Source of the DNA: Moraxella catarrhalis
GTDB lineage: Bacteria > Pseudomonadota > Gammaproteobacteria > Pseudomonadales > Moraxellaceae
Direction of reading: 5' to 3'
DNA length: 64,000 nt
NCBI RefSeq assembly: GCF_001632285.1
Contig: NZ_LWAH01000016.1
Coordinates: forward strand, 124,001 to 188,000
Shown here: positions 9,429 to 18,304 of the stretch, in pieces
How the letters are laid out: each line of letters starts with the position of its first letter
How positions within the stretch are numbered: position 1 is the first letter of the stretch
The notes under the pieces: model-generated
What the model was told of the DNA's origin: nothing
The model's input: only the letters and a program-made list of their open reading frames with translations
Database searches by the model: none
Made by a program: the position numbers and the translations under genes

Positions 9429-9730
9429 TGCTCTCCAAGCTAATTCCTGATATCATCACGCCAAAAGATATCCCTAAAGGCTTGATTTTATTGCTTATTG
9501 TGGCGTGTTTGCTGGTGGGTTTATCAGGGCTTAGATATGGCGGTGTGGAAGGATGGCTTCATGTCCTTGAAAATTGGCTCGTCGCTTTGGTGGTGATTCC
9601 TGCCTTAACTGCATTGATCTCATTGCCTTTAAAGTGGCGTGATAGCACCTTTGATGTGCGTATGGTCTATTATTTGGGTATGTTTGTTGCACTTTTATTT
9701 ATGTTGGCAAAGCTACGCTACTGGCGATGA
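9428..9730 (+). CDS. Small three-helix membrane protein of unknown function
   Basis: 100 residues, not recognised. Hydrophobic segments lie at about residues 18-34, 45-66 and 80-95, with little outside them. The ATG overlaps the preceding stop (TGATG), the signature of translational reinitiation, so it probably works with the 117-residue membrane protein upstream. Codon usage and composition match neighbouring housekeeping genes, with no sign of transfer. Confidence 0.75.
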   Translation: MLSKLIPDIITPKDIPKGLILLLIVACLLVGLSGLRYGGVEGWLHVLENWLVALVVIPALTALISLPLKWRDSTFDVRMVYYLGMFVALLFMLAKLRYWR

Positions 9731-9797
9731 CTTGAAAAGTACCAAAATGATGCCATATACCAAGATAGACTAAAATAATGATGAGATGGCAATCATA

Positions 9798-10505
9798 ATG
9801 ACAAATCAAATTTCACAAACCATTGAAAATTGGCAAACGATGAGTATTGCAGAATGCCTATCATTTGTTGATGATTTGGTATATCATGCGTCTGATTCTG
9901 ATGAAGAGGACACACTATCAATTTTACATGAGCTGTTTTTTCAGGAAATCAATGGGCGTGGTGATGAGACGCTGATTGATGCACTTGCTTCAGCCATTTC
10001 TCAGTTTATGGATTCTGCGACAGTTGAGGAGCTTGCACAGCAAGTAGAGCGGACATTAGGCATCGATTTAGCCAGATTATCAAAACTGGCACGCACTCAG
10101 CGATTAAACGCACAGGTACAAGCATCTGACGGTGAGCATCGCCCCAAGCGCAAGCGTCGTCAGCGTAAGCAGCAAGATCAAGAGGATTTGGGTACCAAAG
10201 AGCGTGTATCACGGTTGCAACATCCCAGCAAATCAAAAAAGACCAAAGATGGTTTTGTCCAAGAAACTTTGCTTGAGTTTATTGAAGAGTCATCAGGGGT
10301 GATGATTTTGCGAGAAGTGGGCCATGATCATGATGAGCCTTTGGTGAGTATTGCTTTTTCAGAGCAAGTCCAAGATATGCTAGGTGCTGATGCCAGAGTG
10401 GTTGGGCAAGCGATGATTCATGCTGCCATCGCAAGTGTTGTACAACGCCAAAGTAATTTTTGGCATGCACATGTGTATGATGAAGAACCAGCACATTATA
10501 GCTGA
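9798..10505 (+). CDS. Unknown soluble protein with a highly basic linker
   Basis: 235 residues, function not recognised. The N-terminal 110 residues look helical and acidic (SDSDEEDTLSILHELF). Residues of about 115-165 form a strongly basic, Gln/Lys/Arg-rich linker (RPKRKRRQRKQQDQ, then SKSKKTK). The C-terminal 70 residues look like a second folded domain (GVMILREVGHDHDEPLVSI). The start at 9798 has GAGATGG about nine bases upstream and is preferred over 9786. A hydrophilic two-domain protein with a basic tether could bind nucleic acid, but that is speculation. It is followed by its own terminator. Confidence 0.75.
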   Translation: MTNQISQTIENWQTMSIAECLSFVDDLVYHASDSDEEDTLSILHELFFQEINGRGDETLIDALASAISQFMDSATVEELAQQVERTLGIDLARLSKLARTQRLNAQVQASDGEHRPKRKRRQRKQQDQEDLGTKERVSRLQHPSKSKKTKDGFVQETLLEFIEESSGVMILREVGHDHDEPLVSIAFSEQVQDMLGADARVVGQAMIHAAIASVVQRQSNFWHAHVYDEEPAHYS

Positions 10506-10518
10506 TGTATTTGAAACT

Positions 10519-10536
10519 GATTCAATTGATTCAATT
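10519..10536. repeat. 9-bp tandem duplication before a terminator
   Basis: GATTCAATT occurs twice head to tail, immediately before the terminator stem that starts at 10537. Confidence 0.8.
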
Positions 10537-10572
10537 AAGAGATTAAATCATGCCATATTTAATCTCTTTTTA
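10537..10572 (+). terminator. Terminator after the 235-residue gene
   Basis: A 12-bp perfect stem (AAGAGATTAAAT at 10537-10548 with its complement at 10557-10568) and an eight-base loop, followed by a T run. Confidence 0.85.
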
Positions 10573-10607
10573 TTTTGGCTATTTGGTTAACAGATGATGA
10601 ATTGGCA

Positions 10608-11204
10608 TTATTTTAATCTAATTAGCCTTTGATCGGTAATGATGATGTCCACCGACATATCCCAAGGCTGTTTGGGTAGCCGATCTGCCACTTGAAAATC
10701 ATAACACCAAGCGATTTTTAGGCAGTTTTTGGCTTTTGCAAATGTGCGGTCATAGTAGCCGCCCCCCATACCAAGGCGTATACCGTCAAGATCAACCATC
10801 ACCAAAGGGCAAATGATGGCATCCATGTGATTGGCAGATAATATCAGTTTTGAGCGGGGTTCATGCATACCTAGGCGATGCTTTTTAAGAGGTGTTTTAT
10901 TCAGTGGTTGAATGATGGGGGCAAATGTCAAGGGTTTGTTTGGCGTGGTGATGGGTAAATACGCTTGATAGTCAAGTTTTTGACAAAATTGGGCAATGGT
11001 GGCGGTTGGTAGTTCACAAAATCCATCCAAATAAAAACCAATATTGGCTTTTTTGGGTAATAGCGGTATTAATTTATATAAAAATCTGGTTGCTAGGTAA
11101 GCGGATCTTTGACGCTCACAGTGACTAAGCGATCGTCTTTGCATACGCATGTGTTTACGCAAATGGACAGCGGATAAATTGGTTTGGTGGTTGGTCTTGG
11201 TCAT
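10608..11204 (-). CDS. fau: 5-formyltetrahydrofolate cyclo-ligase
   Basis: 198 residues. It converts 5-formyl-THF to 5,10-methenyl-THF with ATP. Recognition rests on the C-terminal GIRLGMGGGYYDRTF motif (Mg-ATP and folate binding), the RKHMRMQRRSLS start and the VMVDLDGIRLG strand. In many gammaproteobacteria the 6S RNA gene lies directly upstream of this gene. Here only 173 bp separate it from divergent fumC, and I see no 6S-like fold there. The start at 11204 has no clear ribosome-binding site, so a slightly shorter protein is possible. Confidence 0.92.
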   Translation of the reverse strand: MTKTNHQTNLSAVHLRKHMRMQRRSLSHCERQRSAYLATRFLYKLIPLLPKKANIGFYLDGFCELPTATIAQFCQKLDYQAYLPITTPNKPLTFAPIIQPLNKTPLKKHRLGMHEPRSKLILSANHMDAIICPLVMVDLDGIRLGMGGGYYDRTFAKAKNCLKIAWCYDFQVADRLPKQPWDMSVDIIITDQRLIRLK

Positions 11205-11238
11205 TGTGTTTATATTTGGTAATGATTATTATTTGTTA

Positions 11239-11267
11239 TTGAATCCTAGGTAAACTGATGGTATGCT
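11239..11267 (+). promoter_or_regulatory. Candidate fumC promoter
   Basis: TTGAAT (11239-11244) and TATGCT (11262-11267) are separated by exactly 17 bp. Each matches the sigma-70 consensus at four of six positions. Confidence 0.45.
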
Positions 11268-11377
11268 AAATCATCTCATCATTTAGATAAAGTGGTACAA
11301 TTCAGTTAGTAGAATTGCATCGCTGGTCGTATCACTCATCTTAAGCGACTTTTATCAAAAAATCAATGGAGTAAAAT

Positions 11378-12766
11378 ATGACAATACGCACCGAAAAAGA
11401 CACCATGGGAGAGATTGCTGTACCTGCTGATGCTTATTGGGGGGCACAAACTGAACGCAGTCGCCAAAATTTCCGTATTGGCGGAGAAAGACTGCCAGAG
11501 CCTTTAATCCATGCGATGGCAACTGTTAAAAAAGCCGCCGCCATGACTAATGCGACACTTGGCCGCATCACTGACGAACAATCACAGCTAATCGTTCAAG
11601 CCTGTGATGAGATTTTGGCAGGTAAGCTTAATGATCAATTTCCGCTTGTGGTGTGGCAAACAGGGTCAGGCACCCAGTCTAATATGAATATTAATGAGGT
11701 TATCGCCAATCGTGCCAATGAAATTGCTGGTAAACCAAAAGGCAGTTATCAGCCGATTCACCCCAATGATCATGTCAATCATGCCCAATCGACTAACGAC
11801 AGCTTTCCGACGGCGATTCGGGTGGCGGCTGCTCAAGAGATGAGTAATAAACTGTTGCCAGCCATTAATAATTTACGCCAAACATTGGCACAAAAATCAG
11901 CTGATTTTGATGAGATTATCAAAATCGGACGCACGCATTTACAAGATGCCACGCCGCTGACTTTGGGTCAAGAGTTTAGTGGTTATGTCATGCAGCTTGA
12001 TTATGCTTTGGAGCGTATTGAGGCGGCCTTAAGCGGTCTTTATCAGTTACCATTGGGCGGTACAGCAGTCGGCACAGGGCTAAATAGTCATCCTGATTAT
12101 GCTGTCAAAGTCGCTAAAGTTCTGGCAGAATTAACCAAGCTGAATTTTATCACAGCACCCAATAAATTTGAGGCTTTGGCCGCACGAGATGCCGAAGTAT
12201 TTGCTTCAGGTGCACTAAAAACACTGGCAGCAAGCCTAAATAAAATCGCCAATGATGTGCGTTGGCTGGCTTCAGGCCCACGCTGCGGTCTAGGTGAGCT
12301 TAGCATTCCTGAAAATGAGCCTGGTTCATCCATCATGCCTGGTAAAGTCAATCCAACTCAGTGTGAGGCGATGACCATGGTGGTTACCCAAGTCTTTGGT
12401 AATGATACGACCATTTCTATGGCAGGGGCTTCTGGTAATTTTGAATTAAATGTTTATATGCCTGTGATTGGATATAACTTATTGCAGTCGATTCGTCTGC
12501 TAACGGATGCGATCAATAGCTTTAATGAGCATTGTGCAGTAGGCATTGAACCAATTTACGAAAAAATTGACCATTATTTACATCATTCTTTGATGTTGGT
12601 CACCGCACTCAATCGCCATATTGGCTATGAAAATGCCGCCAAAGTTGCTAAAACCGCTTTTAAAAATAATCAATCTTTAAAACAAACTGCCATTCAGCTG
12701 AACTTATTAACTGAAGCTGAATTTGATGAGATTGTGCGTCCAGAACAAATGGTTGCCCCAAAATAA
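11378..12766 (+). CDS. fumC: Fumarate hydratase class II
   Basis: 462 residues. This oxygen-stable, iron-independent fumarase interconverts fumarate and malate in the TCA cycle. The class II signature [16 protein letters not shown], with its catalytic Ser, is present, as are [28 protein letters not shown] and the [17 protein letters not shown] region. Length matches E. coli FumC (467). A clear ribosome-binding region (ATGGAGTAAAAT) precedes the ATG. A strong intrinsic terminator ends the unit. Confidence 0.97.
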   Translation: MTIRTEKDTMGEIAVPADAYWGAQTERSRQNFRIGGERLPEPLIHAMATVKKAAAMTNATLGRITDEQSQLIVQACDEILAGKLNDQFPLVVWQTGSGTQSNMNINEVIANRANEIAGKPKGSYQPIHPNDHVNHAQSTNDSFPTAIRVAAAQEMSNKLLPAINNLRQTLAQKSADFDEIIKIGRTHLQDATPLTLGQEFSGYVMQLDYALERIEAALSGLYQLPLGGTAVGTGLNSHPDYAVKVAKVLAELTKLNFITAPNKFEALAARDAEVFASGALKTLAASLNKIANDVRWLASGPRCGLGELSIPENEPGSSIMPGKVNPTQCEAMTMVVTQVFGNDTTISMAGASGNFELNVYMPVIGYNLLQSIRLLTDAINSFNEHCAVGIEPIYEKIDHYLHHSLMLVTALNRHIGYENAAKVAKTAFKNNQSLKQTAIQLNLLTEAEFDEIVRPEQMVAPK

Positions 12767-12779
12767 ACTTTTGATACTC

Positions 12780-12809
12780 AAACACCGCCAGCGATTTGGC
12801 GGTGTTTTT
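12780..12809 (+). terminator. fumC terminator
   Basis: An 11-bp perfect GC-rich stem (12780-12790 with 12797-12807) and a six-base loop, followed by a T run. Confidence 0.93.
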
Positions 12810-12873
12810 GGTTGAAAAAAAGCCATAATTTAGCGATAATAGCTTATTTGTCCATTATCATACGCCATTCATC

Positions 12874-14646
12874 ATGACCACCACGCAAGCCCGTCTTAAA
12901 AAGCCCAAAAAACCTCGGCGTTCACAAGCTGATATCGTGGCTAATAATTTTTTAAATTCTGTTTTTCGTCCTGCAAAAAAGCAGCTGACTTTAGCATGGC
13001 TGTGCGATGTCATTAGCTTGCTATTATTCATGGTACAAGCTTGGATTTTGGTAATGATTTTTGATGGCTGGCTTTTGCCATTTATTCCTGAATTATCCCA
13101 GCATCAAGTGATGGCGATCGAGGCTTTGGCTGTTTATGTGATGGCTTTATTTGGCGTGATGTTATTACGCGCATTGATTGGTTATGCCAAAGATGCACTA
13201 CTCACACGCATCGGTGTGCAAGCAGCCAGTGATGTGCGTCAGCGGCTATTGGTTAAACTGGGTGACATGGGTCCTGCTAGACGCTTTTTTGGCTCTGATG
13301 GTGCACTGGCAAGCAAAATCATTGATGAACCTGAGCATCTCATCGGTTATGCTCGCTTTGAAATTCAGAAAAAAACTGCCGTTAGTACACCAATTTTATT
13401 GGCAGTTTGTATTAGTTTTTTAAATAAAACTGCTGCAATGATATTACTGGCGACGGCACCACTGGTACCGATTTTTATGGCGATGATTGGTGTAGCAACT
13501 GCACGCAAAAGCCGTGAGCAGATGGATGCGATGGCACAGCTTGGCGGTCGATTTTTTGATTGGATACGAGGGGTGAATACACTATCTCGTCTGGGCGTGG
13601 TTGATATCGCTGTTAAAGATATTGATGTCAGTAGCGACAATTACCGTAAAAAAACCATGGCAGTGCTACGCATTGCTTTTTTAAATAGTGCGGTGCTTGA
13701 ATTTTTATCGGCATTATCCATTGCACTTGTGGCTGTTTATTTGGGTTTTGGGCTGATTGGAATTTTACCTTGGCAATCTGGTGTTGTCATAACAACTTAT
13801 AGCTCAGCTTTGATGATTTTATTATTGGTGCCTGAATTTTATGCACCACTACGCCGCTTGGGTGCTGAGTATCATGTCAAAGGTCAAGCCGTCGGTGCTG
13901 CCAAGGAGATGGTTGGCATACTTGATTTTAAACATAGCAAAACCGAGCTACATCAGGTGGATTTGATGGGAAAAGTGGGATTTTGTTTAAGGCAAGTGGC
14001 TGCCTTTGGTGATGATGGGCGAGTCAGGTTAACGCCGACGACGCTGCATTTTGTGGCAGGTAAATCAACATTATTAAAAGGGGAAAGTGGCGCAGGCAAA
14101 TCGACACTTTTACAGATTTTATTGGGATTTGGGCAATATACTGGCGTGGTTGAGGTGTATGATGATCAAGGACACTATCGCTACGATACGCTGGATATGG
14201 CGTATCTTAGACATCAGTTTGGCTATTTGGCACAAATGCCAGCACTGCTGCCCATCAGTATTCGTGATAATCTGACATTGGCAAAATCTGATGCGACCGA
14301 TGATGAGCTGATTGATGTACTAGATGCTGTTGGACTGTGGTCTTTGATCCGTGATTTGCCCGAGCAGATGGATACCATGCTTGGTGAGCGGGGTGGTGGG
14401 CTGTCAGGTGGTCAGGCACATCGCCTTGCCATTGCGCAGCTTTTGCTTCAAGATGCTAAGGTGTGGCTGCTTGATGAACCAACAGAACATCTAGACAGTG
14501 AGACTGCCTTTATGATCAAAGATTTATTAAAACGCTTATCAGTGCATCGGACGGTCATTTGGATTACCCATGATCAAAGTGTTGATATCGCCTTTGATGA
14601 TATCCATCATTTAGGGGGTTATGATGAAATCAAATCAACCATTTAA
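12874..14646 (+). CDS. cydD: Thiol reductant ABC exporter subunit CydD
   Basis: 590 residues (E. coli 588). An N-terminal six-helix membrane domain is fused to an ATP-binding domain with Walker A GESGAGKSTLL (about 403-413), signature LSGGQAHR (about 510) and Walker B VWLLDEPTEHLD. CydDC is a heterodimeric inner-membrane exporter of glutathione and cysteine, needed for maturation of cytochrome bd and periplasmic redox balance. The next gene starts inside this one (26-bp overlap), as expected for subunits made together. The cytochrome bd genes themselves are not in the window. Confidence 0.95.
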   Translation: MTTTQARLKKPKKPRRSQADIVANNFLNSVFRPAKKQLTLAWLCDVISLLLFMVQAWILVMIFDGWLLPFIPELSQHQVMAIEALAVYVMALFGVMLLRALIGYAKDALLTRIGVQAASDVRQRLLVKLGDMGPARRFFGSDGALASKIIDEPEHLIGYARFEIQKKTAVSTPILLAVCISFLNKTAAMILLATAPLVPIFMAMIGVATARKSREQMDAMAQLGGRFFDWIRGVNTLSRLGVVDIAVKDIDVSSDNYRKKTMAVLRIAFLNSAVLEFLSALSIALVAVYLGFGLIGILPWQSGVVITTYSSALMILLLVPEFYAPLRRLGAEYHVKGQAVGAAKEMVGILDFKHSKTELHQVDLMGKVGFCLRQVAAFGDDGRVRLTPTTLHFVAGKSTLLKGESGAGKSTLLQILLGFGQYTGVVEVYDDQGHYRYDTLDMAYLRHQFGYLAQMPALLPISIRDNLTLAKSDATDDELIDVLDAVGLWSLIRDLPEQMDTMLGERGGGLSGGQAHRLAIAQLLLQDAKVWLLDEPTEHLDSETAFMIKDLLKRLSVHRTVIWITHDQSVDIAFDDIHHLGGYDEIKSTI

Positions 14647-16354
14647 GCTTCGTGAACTCATCAGTACCCAAGTTTGGGTATGGATCTTGGCTTGGCTTCT
14701 AGGGCTTGTGACTGTTTGGTCAGTCTTAGGATTATCGATGGTATCAGGGTGGTTTGTGACCATGTCAGCAGTGGCAGGCCTAGTTGCGGTAGGTACTCAT
14801 ACATTTAATTATATGATGCCAGCGGCCATTATACGCACCTTTGCCATTGCACGCACGCTATCTCGCTATGGTGACTTGATGGTATCGCATCATGCTGTCT
14901 TTGGGCTGTTAAAAGATTTGCGTGTACGATTTTTTGCCGATTGGGCAAGTTTGGATTTTAATGCCCGAAACCTGCAAAGACAGTCTAGCAGCCAAAAAAT
15001 GCATCGCCTTGTCAAAGACATTGATGTTTTAGATGAATTTGTTTTACGCTTGATATCACCTTGGATTATGGCAATCGGTGCGGTGATTTTGGTGGCTGGT
15101 GTTACGCTGTTGCTATTACCCAAAGCATGGTTTGGGCTAGTGCCGATCGGCTTGGCGATTTTGATTGCTGCTTTTGTGGTATATCGTGGCATTCATTTGG
15201 CGTATGACGAGAGTACTATACTTGAAACTCGCAAATCAAAACTGCTGGATACCTTGCCAGCACTGACATCCTTGCTGATTTGGCATCGCTGGGATGCGTA
15301 CATACATCAGCTGAGTGATTTGGATGCTCAGCAAACCAAAATAACACTGTCATCACATCGTCTACGCAGAATGGGCATGTTGGGGGTGCAAGTGGCACTG
15401 GCACTGGCGGCGACACTTATGCTTTGGGGTGTAGGGAGATTTTTTAGACAGACAGATAGTGTTGCTTTTACCATTGAGACATTAAATGATTATCCGATGA
15501 TGAGTTCGGCGGTCGCACTGGCAGTATTTTTAGGATTGATGGGCTTGGGTGAGTTTATCCAAAACTTGATTGCTGAGCCATTGGCTTTGGGGCGTAGTCA
15601 GGTAGCCAAGCAGCGCCTCAACGAGATGCTTGTCGGCCAAAACGCTGCTCCCAAAATCAATTTTAATCAGATTACCAATCAGCAGGATGCTTTGACTTTA
15701 TGGCTTAATAATGCCATTGTTAGGGCGCCAAATGCCATCATCAGTGCTCATATTCACCATGCCAAGATTCGCTCTGATAAGCCTTGCTTGATTATAGGTC
15801 CTTCAGGTGCTGGTAAATCCACTTTACTGCATACACTTGCCCAAGAGCATGATTTGACCTCGGGTGAGATTTGGTTATGTACCGACACCAAAAAATATCC
15901 GTGGCAGTCAGTTGATTTTGACCAATCACTGGGATTTTTGGGGCAAACAGTTGATATTTTTGATCAAACGCTGGCAGATAATCTTCGTTTGGGTAAACCA
16001 AACGCAACCGATGATGAGCTTATAACAGCTCTTAAAAAAGTAAATTTATTAACTTGGCTAAATAATCAACCAAAAGGTCTGGCAACTCGGCTCGGAGAAT
16101 ATGGTATGGCTGTGTCTGGTGGGCAAGCACGGCGTATCGCCTTGGCTCGACTGTTGCTATCCCCAAAAGCGGTCATGATGCTAGATGAGCCTTTTGCAGG
16201 CTTGGATCCAGATACACGCCACAATGTATGGTTGAGTCTAATTGATGCCCAAAAATCTGGTGATATTGGCTTGTTATTAATTTGCACCCACCAGCTGTGG
16301 CAACAGATGGGTGAGGTTCAGGTCATCAAAATCGAGGGTGAGGGTCAAGTTTAA
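14624..16354 (+). CDS. cydC: Thiol reductant ABC exporter subunit CydC
   Basis: 576 residues. It is the partner of CydD, with the same membrane plus ATPase layout. Walker A is GPSGAGKSTLL (about residue 392), signature VSGGQARRIALARLLL and Walker B VMMLDEPFAGLD. Two ATGs are adjacent at 14621 and 14624. AGGGGG at 14612-14618 is better spaced for the second, so I use 14624. The reading frame overlaps the end of cydD, so translation is probably coupled. It runs almost directly into the convergent glycosyltransferase gene (four bases between stops), with no terminator visible between them. Confidence 0.95.
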   Translation: MKSNQPFKLRELISTQVWVWILAWLLGLVTVWSVLGLSMVSGWFVTMSAVAGLVAVGTHTFNYMMPAAIIRTFAIARTLSRYGDLMVSHHAVFGLLKDLRVRFFADWASLDFNARNLQRQSSSQKMHRLVKDIDVLDEFVLRLISPWIMAIGAVILVAGVTLLLLPKAWFGLVPIGLAILIAAFVVYRGIHLAYDESTILETRKSKLLDTLPALTSLLIWHRWDAYIHQLSDLDAQQTKITLSSHRLRRMGMLGVQVALALAATLMLWGVGRFFRQTDSVAFTIETLNDYPMMSSAVALAVFLGLMGLGEFIQNLIAEPLALGRSQVAKQRLNEMLVGQNAAPKINFNQITNQQDALTLWLNNAIVRAPNAIISAHIHHAKIRSDKPCLIIGPSGAGKSTLLHTLAQEHDLTSGEIWLCTDTKKYPWQSVDFDQSLGFLGQTVDIFDQTLADNLRLGKPNATDDELITALKKVNLLTWLNNQPKGLATRLGEYGMAVSGGQARRIALARLLLSPKAVMMLDEPFAGLDPDTRHNVWLSLIDAQKSGDIGLLLICTHQLWQQMGEVQVIKIEGEGQV

Positions 16355-16358
16355 TTTA

Positions 16359-17519
16359 TCACTCTGTGCTTTGCTTGACTAAGTCTTGATAAACTTGAAT
16401 TGTATTATCGACCATATCATCAATCTCATAAGCATGCGTCATGGCAGGCGGAATGGGGTTTGATAATAAAAACTTAACACTTTTACACAGCATGATCGCA
16501 GTCTGTTCTTTGACCAATCCTTGGGGGTATAAGTCTCCTAGGATATCTGCAAAGGCACCTTTTGCCCAACCAATCACTGGTGTTCCTAAATGAATGGCTT
16601 GAAGTGCTGTCATGCCAATACTTTCGGGGTGATTGGCAAGCGATAATACGATATTAGCTGATGACAACCATTCACGCATATCAGGTGGATTTTTGCCGAT
16701 AAAAGAGACCCGATCTTGTAAGCCCAAAGTATGCAGGCGTTGGACAAAATCTTCATAAAAAACACACTGATGAATGCGTGCTGTGGGGTCATCATCCATG
16801 ATAATTGCGTGAATTTTTGGAAATTTTTCTTGTAGATTTCCTAAAATATCAATGAGCCATTCTTGACCATATTCAGGACCGATCGGTGTTGGAAAAACCA
16901 ACCATTTTTTGTGTTCAAGCTCAGGAAATTGGGTAAAGGTTTGATGTAGCCAATGCACAGATGAGTGATGGCGATAGGGGTATTTTCGAACATCCACCCC
17001 ACGCGGCACACAAATGATATCAGGCAACTTGATGGATTTATCAATTTTTTCTGATTTTACTTTTTCAAAAATTTTATTAAAATGTTTATCAATACTTTTA
17101 GATGCACTGATCAGCAAATCAACATGAAACAGTGCTTTTGAATAAGAATTGACAGGATAAAATCCGTATAAACTTGAAATAATTTTGGGGCGCTTGTCAT
17201 TTGGAAAGGAATGCATTGCCCAATATAACACCCAAGCAGGCGTACGAGAATGTATGTGAATGATATCGGGCTGATGCTGTTCAATGATTTGACGAAGCTT
17301 AAGTGTGTGTATCAATGCCCACCAGCTTTTTTTGGGCATAGGTAGGCGGTAATATATTGCCCCATCACGCACAAGACGCACAACAAGCTTGCTATCGCTT
17401 GGAGCACTGCCGATGATGATAGACTCATGACCAGCTTTAATGAGCGCATGGGAGATGGGATAAATGCCACGCTCGGACTCATCATGCCTAAGCGAGGATG
17501 ACAGTTGAAGAACTTTCAT
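16359..17519 (-). CDS. Glycosyltransferase, family 4 (GT-B fold)
   Basis: 386 residues. The N-terminal domain has the usual opening (LQLSSSLRHDESERGIYPIS, then HALIKAGHES). The C-terminal donor-binding domain shows the GT4 pattern PESIGMTALQAIHLGTPVIG. The hinge segment VCVPRGVDVRKYP is typical. Such enzymes transfer a sugar from an NDP or UDP donor to a lipid or glycan, here probably at the cytoplasmic face of the membrane during lipooligosaccharide or glycolipid synthesis. Donor and acceptor cannot be assigned. It lies 18 bp downstream of the bcp-like gene on the same strand, so the two are likely cotranscribed. Confidence 0.9.
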   Translation of the reverse strand: MKVLQLSSSLRHDESERGIYPISHALIKAGHESIIIGSAPSDSKLVVRLVRDGAIYYRLPMPKKSWWALIHTLKLRQIIEQHQPDIIHIHSRTPAWVLYWAMHSFPNDKRPKIISSLYGFYPVNSYSKALFHVDLLISASKSIDKHFNKIFEKVKSEKIDKSIKLPDIICVPRGVDVRKYPYRHHSSVHWLHQTFTQFPELEHKKWLVFPTPIGPEYGQEWLIDILGNLQEKFPKIHAIIMDDDPTARIHQCVFYEDFVQRLHTLGLQDRVSFIGKNPPDMREWLSSANIVLSLANHPESIGMTALQAIHLGTPVIGWAKGAFADILGDLYPQGLVKEQTAIMLCKSVKFLLSNPIPPAMTHAYEIDDMVDNTIQVYQDLVKQSTE

Positions 17520-17537
17520 AACTTATTATCTGATGGG

Positions 17538-18038
17538 TCAATTGGTTTTATTTTCAAGAAAATCTAAAATTTTCTCAACATGCTCTTTGGCTTTGACATC
17601 CCGAAAACTACCAATCATCTCGCCATTTTTATTGTACACAAATGTAGAGCGTACCACGCCAAGATGGGTTTTGCCATACATCTTTTTTTCTTTGATGACA
17701 TCGTAATATTGGCAAAGTTTTTCATCGGTATCACTAATTAAATCAATTGATAAGGCTTTTTTATTGATAAAATTTTGATGAGATTTGATACCATCTCGAG
17801 AGACGCCAAGGATATAAAATCCCAATGATTCAAGCTTGGCTTTATGATGACTAAAATCCACCGCCTGAATGGAACAGCCTTGCGTGTTGTCTTTGGGGTA
17901 AAAATACAAAATCAAGCCCTGATGACTTTGATTAAGCAGTTGATTGAGCTGCACAGCAGTGGCTTCTTGGGTATCGGCTGCCACCATGGTTAACTCAAAA
18001 CTTGGCAGCGTGATGGTTTCGTTAGAATTTTGTAGCAT
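17538..18038 (-). CDS. bcp: Thioredoxin-dependent peroxiredoxin, Bcp/PrxQ type
   Basis: 166 residues. It reduces hydrogen peroxide and organic hydroperoxides. The peroxidatic Cys lies in YFYPKDNTQGCS, and a second Cys in DEKLCQYYDV is a candidate resolving Cys. The family more often has PGCT where this protein has QGCS. Other landmarks are GVSRDG and LISDTDEKL. The start at 18038 (MLQNSNE) has GAGAT about eight bases upstream. The frame extends to 18065 but without a ribosome-binding site. It is upstream of a GT4 glycosyltransferase in a two-gene unit, with no obvious functional link. Confidence 0.92.
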   Translation of the reverse strand: MLQNSNETITLPSFELTMVAADTQEATAVQLNQLLNQSHQGLILYFYPKDNTQGCSIQAVDFSHHKAKLESLGFYILGVSRDGIKSHQNFINKKALSIDLISDTDEKLCQYYDVIKEKKMYGKTHLGVVRSTFVYNKNGEMIGSFRDVKAKEHVEKILDFLENKTN

Positions 18039-18065
18039 TAGGTATCTCGTTGTCATTTTAATCAT

Positions 18066-18304
18066 AACAGTTAAACGATGTATATTTTAGCAAAATTTAC
18101 CCATGAAAGAACATTTTTATTCATCATAATTGCTTAGTAAGCATCAATTCTTTCTAAAATACATCAATTTGCAAATTTTTGTTTGGCATCATAATGACTT
18201 TGCGGTAGAATTATGCGTTTTTATTTTATGAATAACCAAATTGCCTTGCCATTTGGCTTACCGCTTTTGAATTAAGGCTTTAGCGATTATTATCTGGATA
18301 GAAT
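18066..18304. other. Divergent promoter region without recognisable element
   Basis: A 239-bp AT-rich spacer between the peroxiredoxin and purine permease genes. A short dyad GCTTA/TAAGC is present, but no riboswitch core, strong promoter or operator was recognised. Confidence 0.5.

Noticed and set aside
11205..11377. Possible 6S RNA gene beside 5-formyl-THF cyclo-ligase
   Set aside because: The gene pair is often linked in gammaproteobacteria, but the spacer is 173 bp, contains the fumC promoter, and shows no long imperfect hairpin with a central bubble.
18066..18304. Purine or guanidine riboswitch upstream of the purine permease
   Set aside because: No conserved riboswitch core sequences or three-way junction pattern could be drawn.
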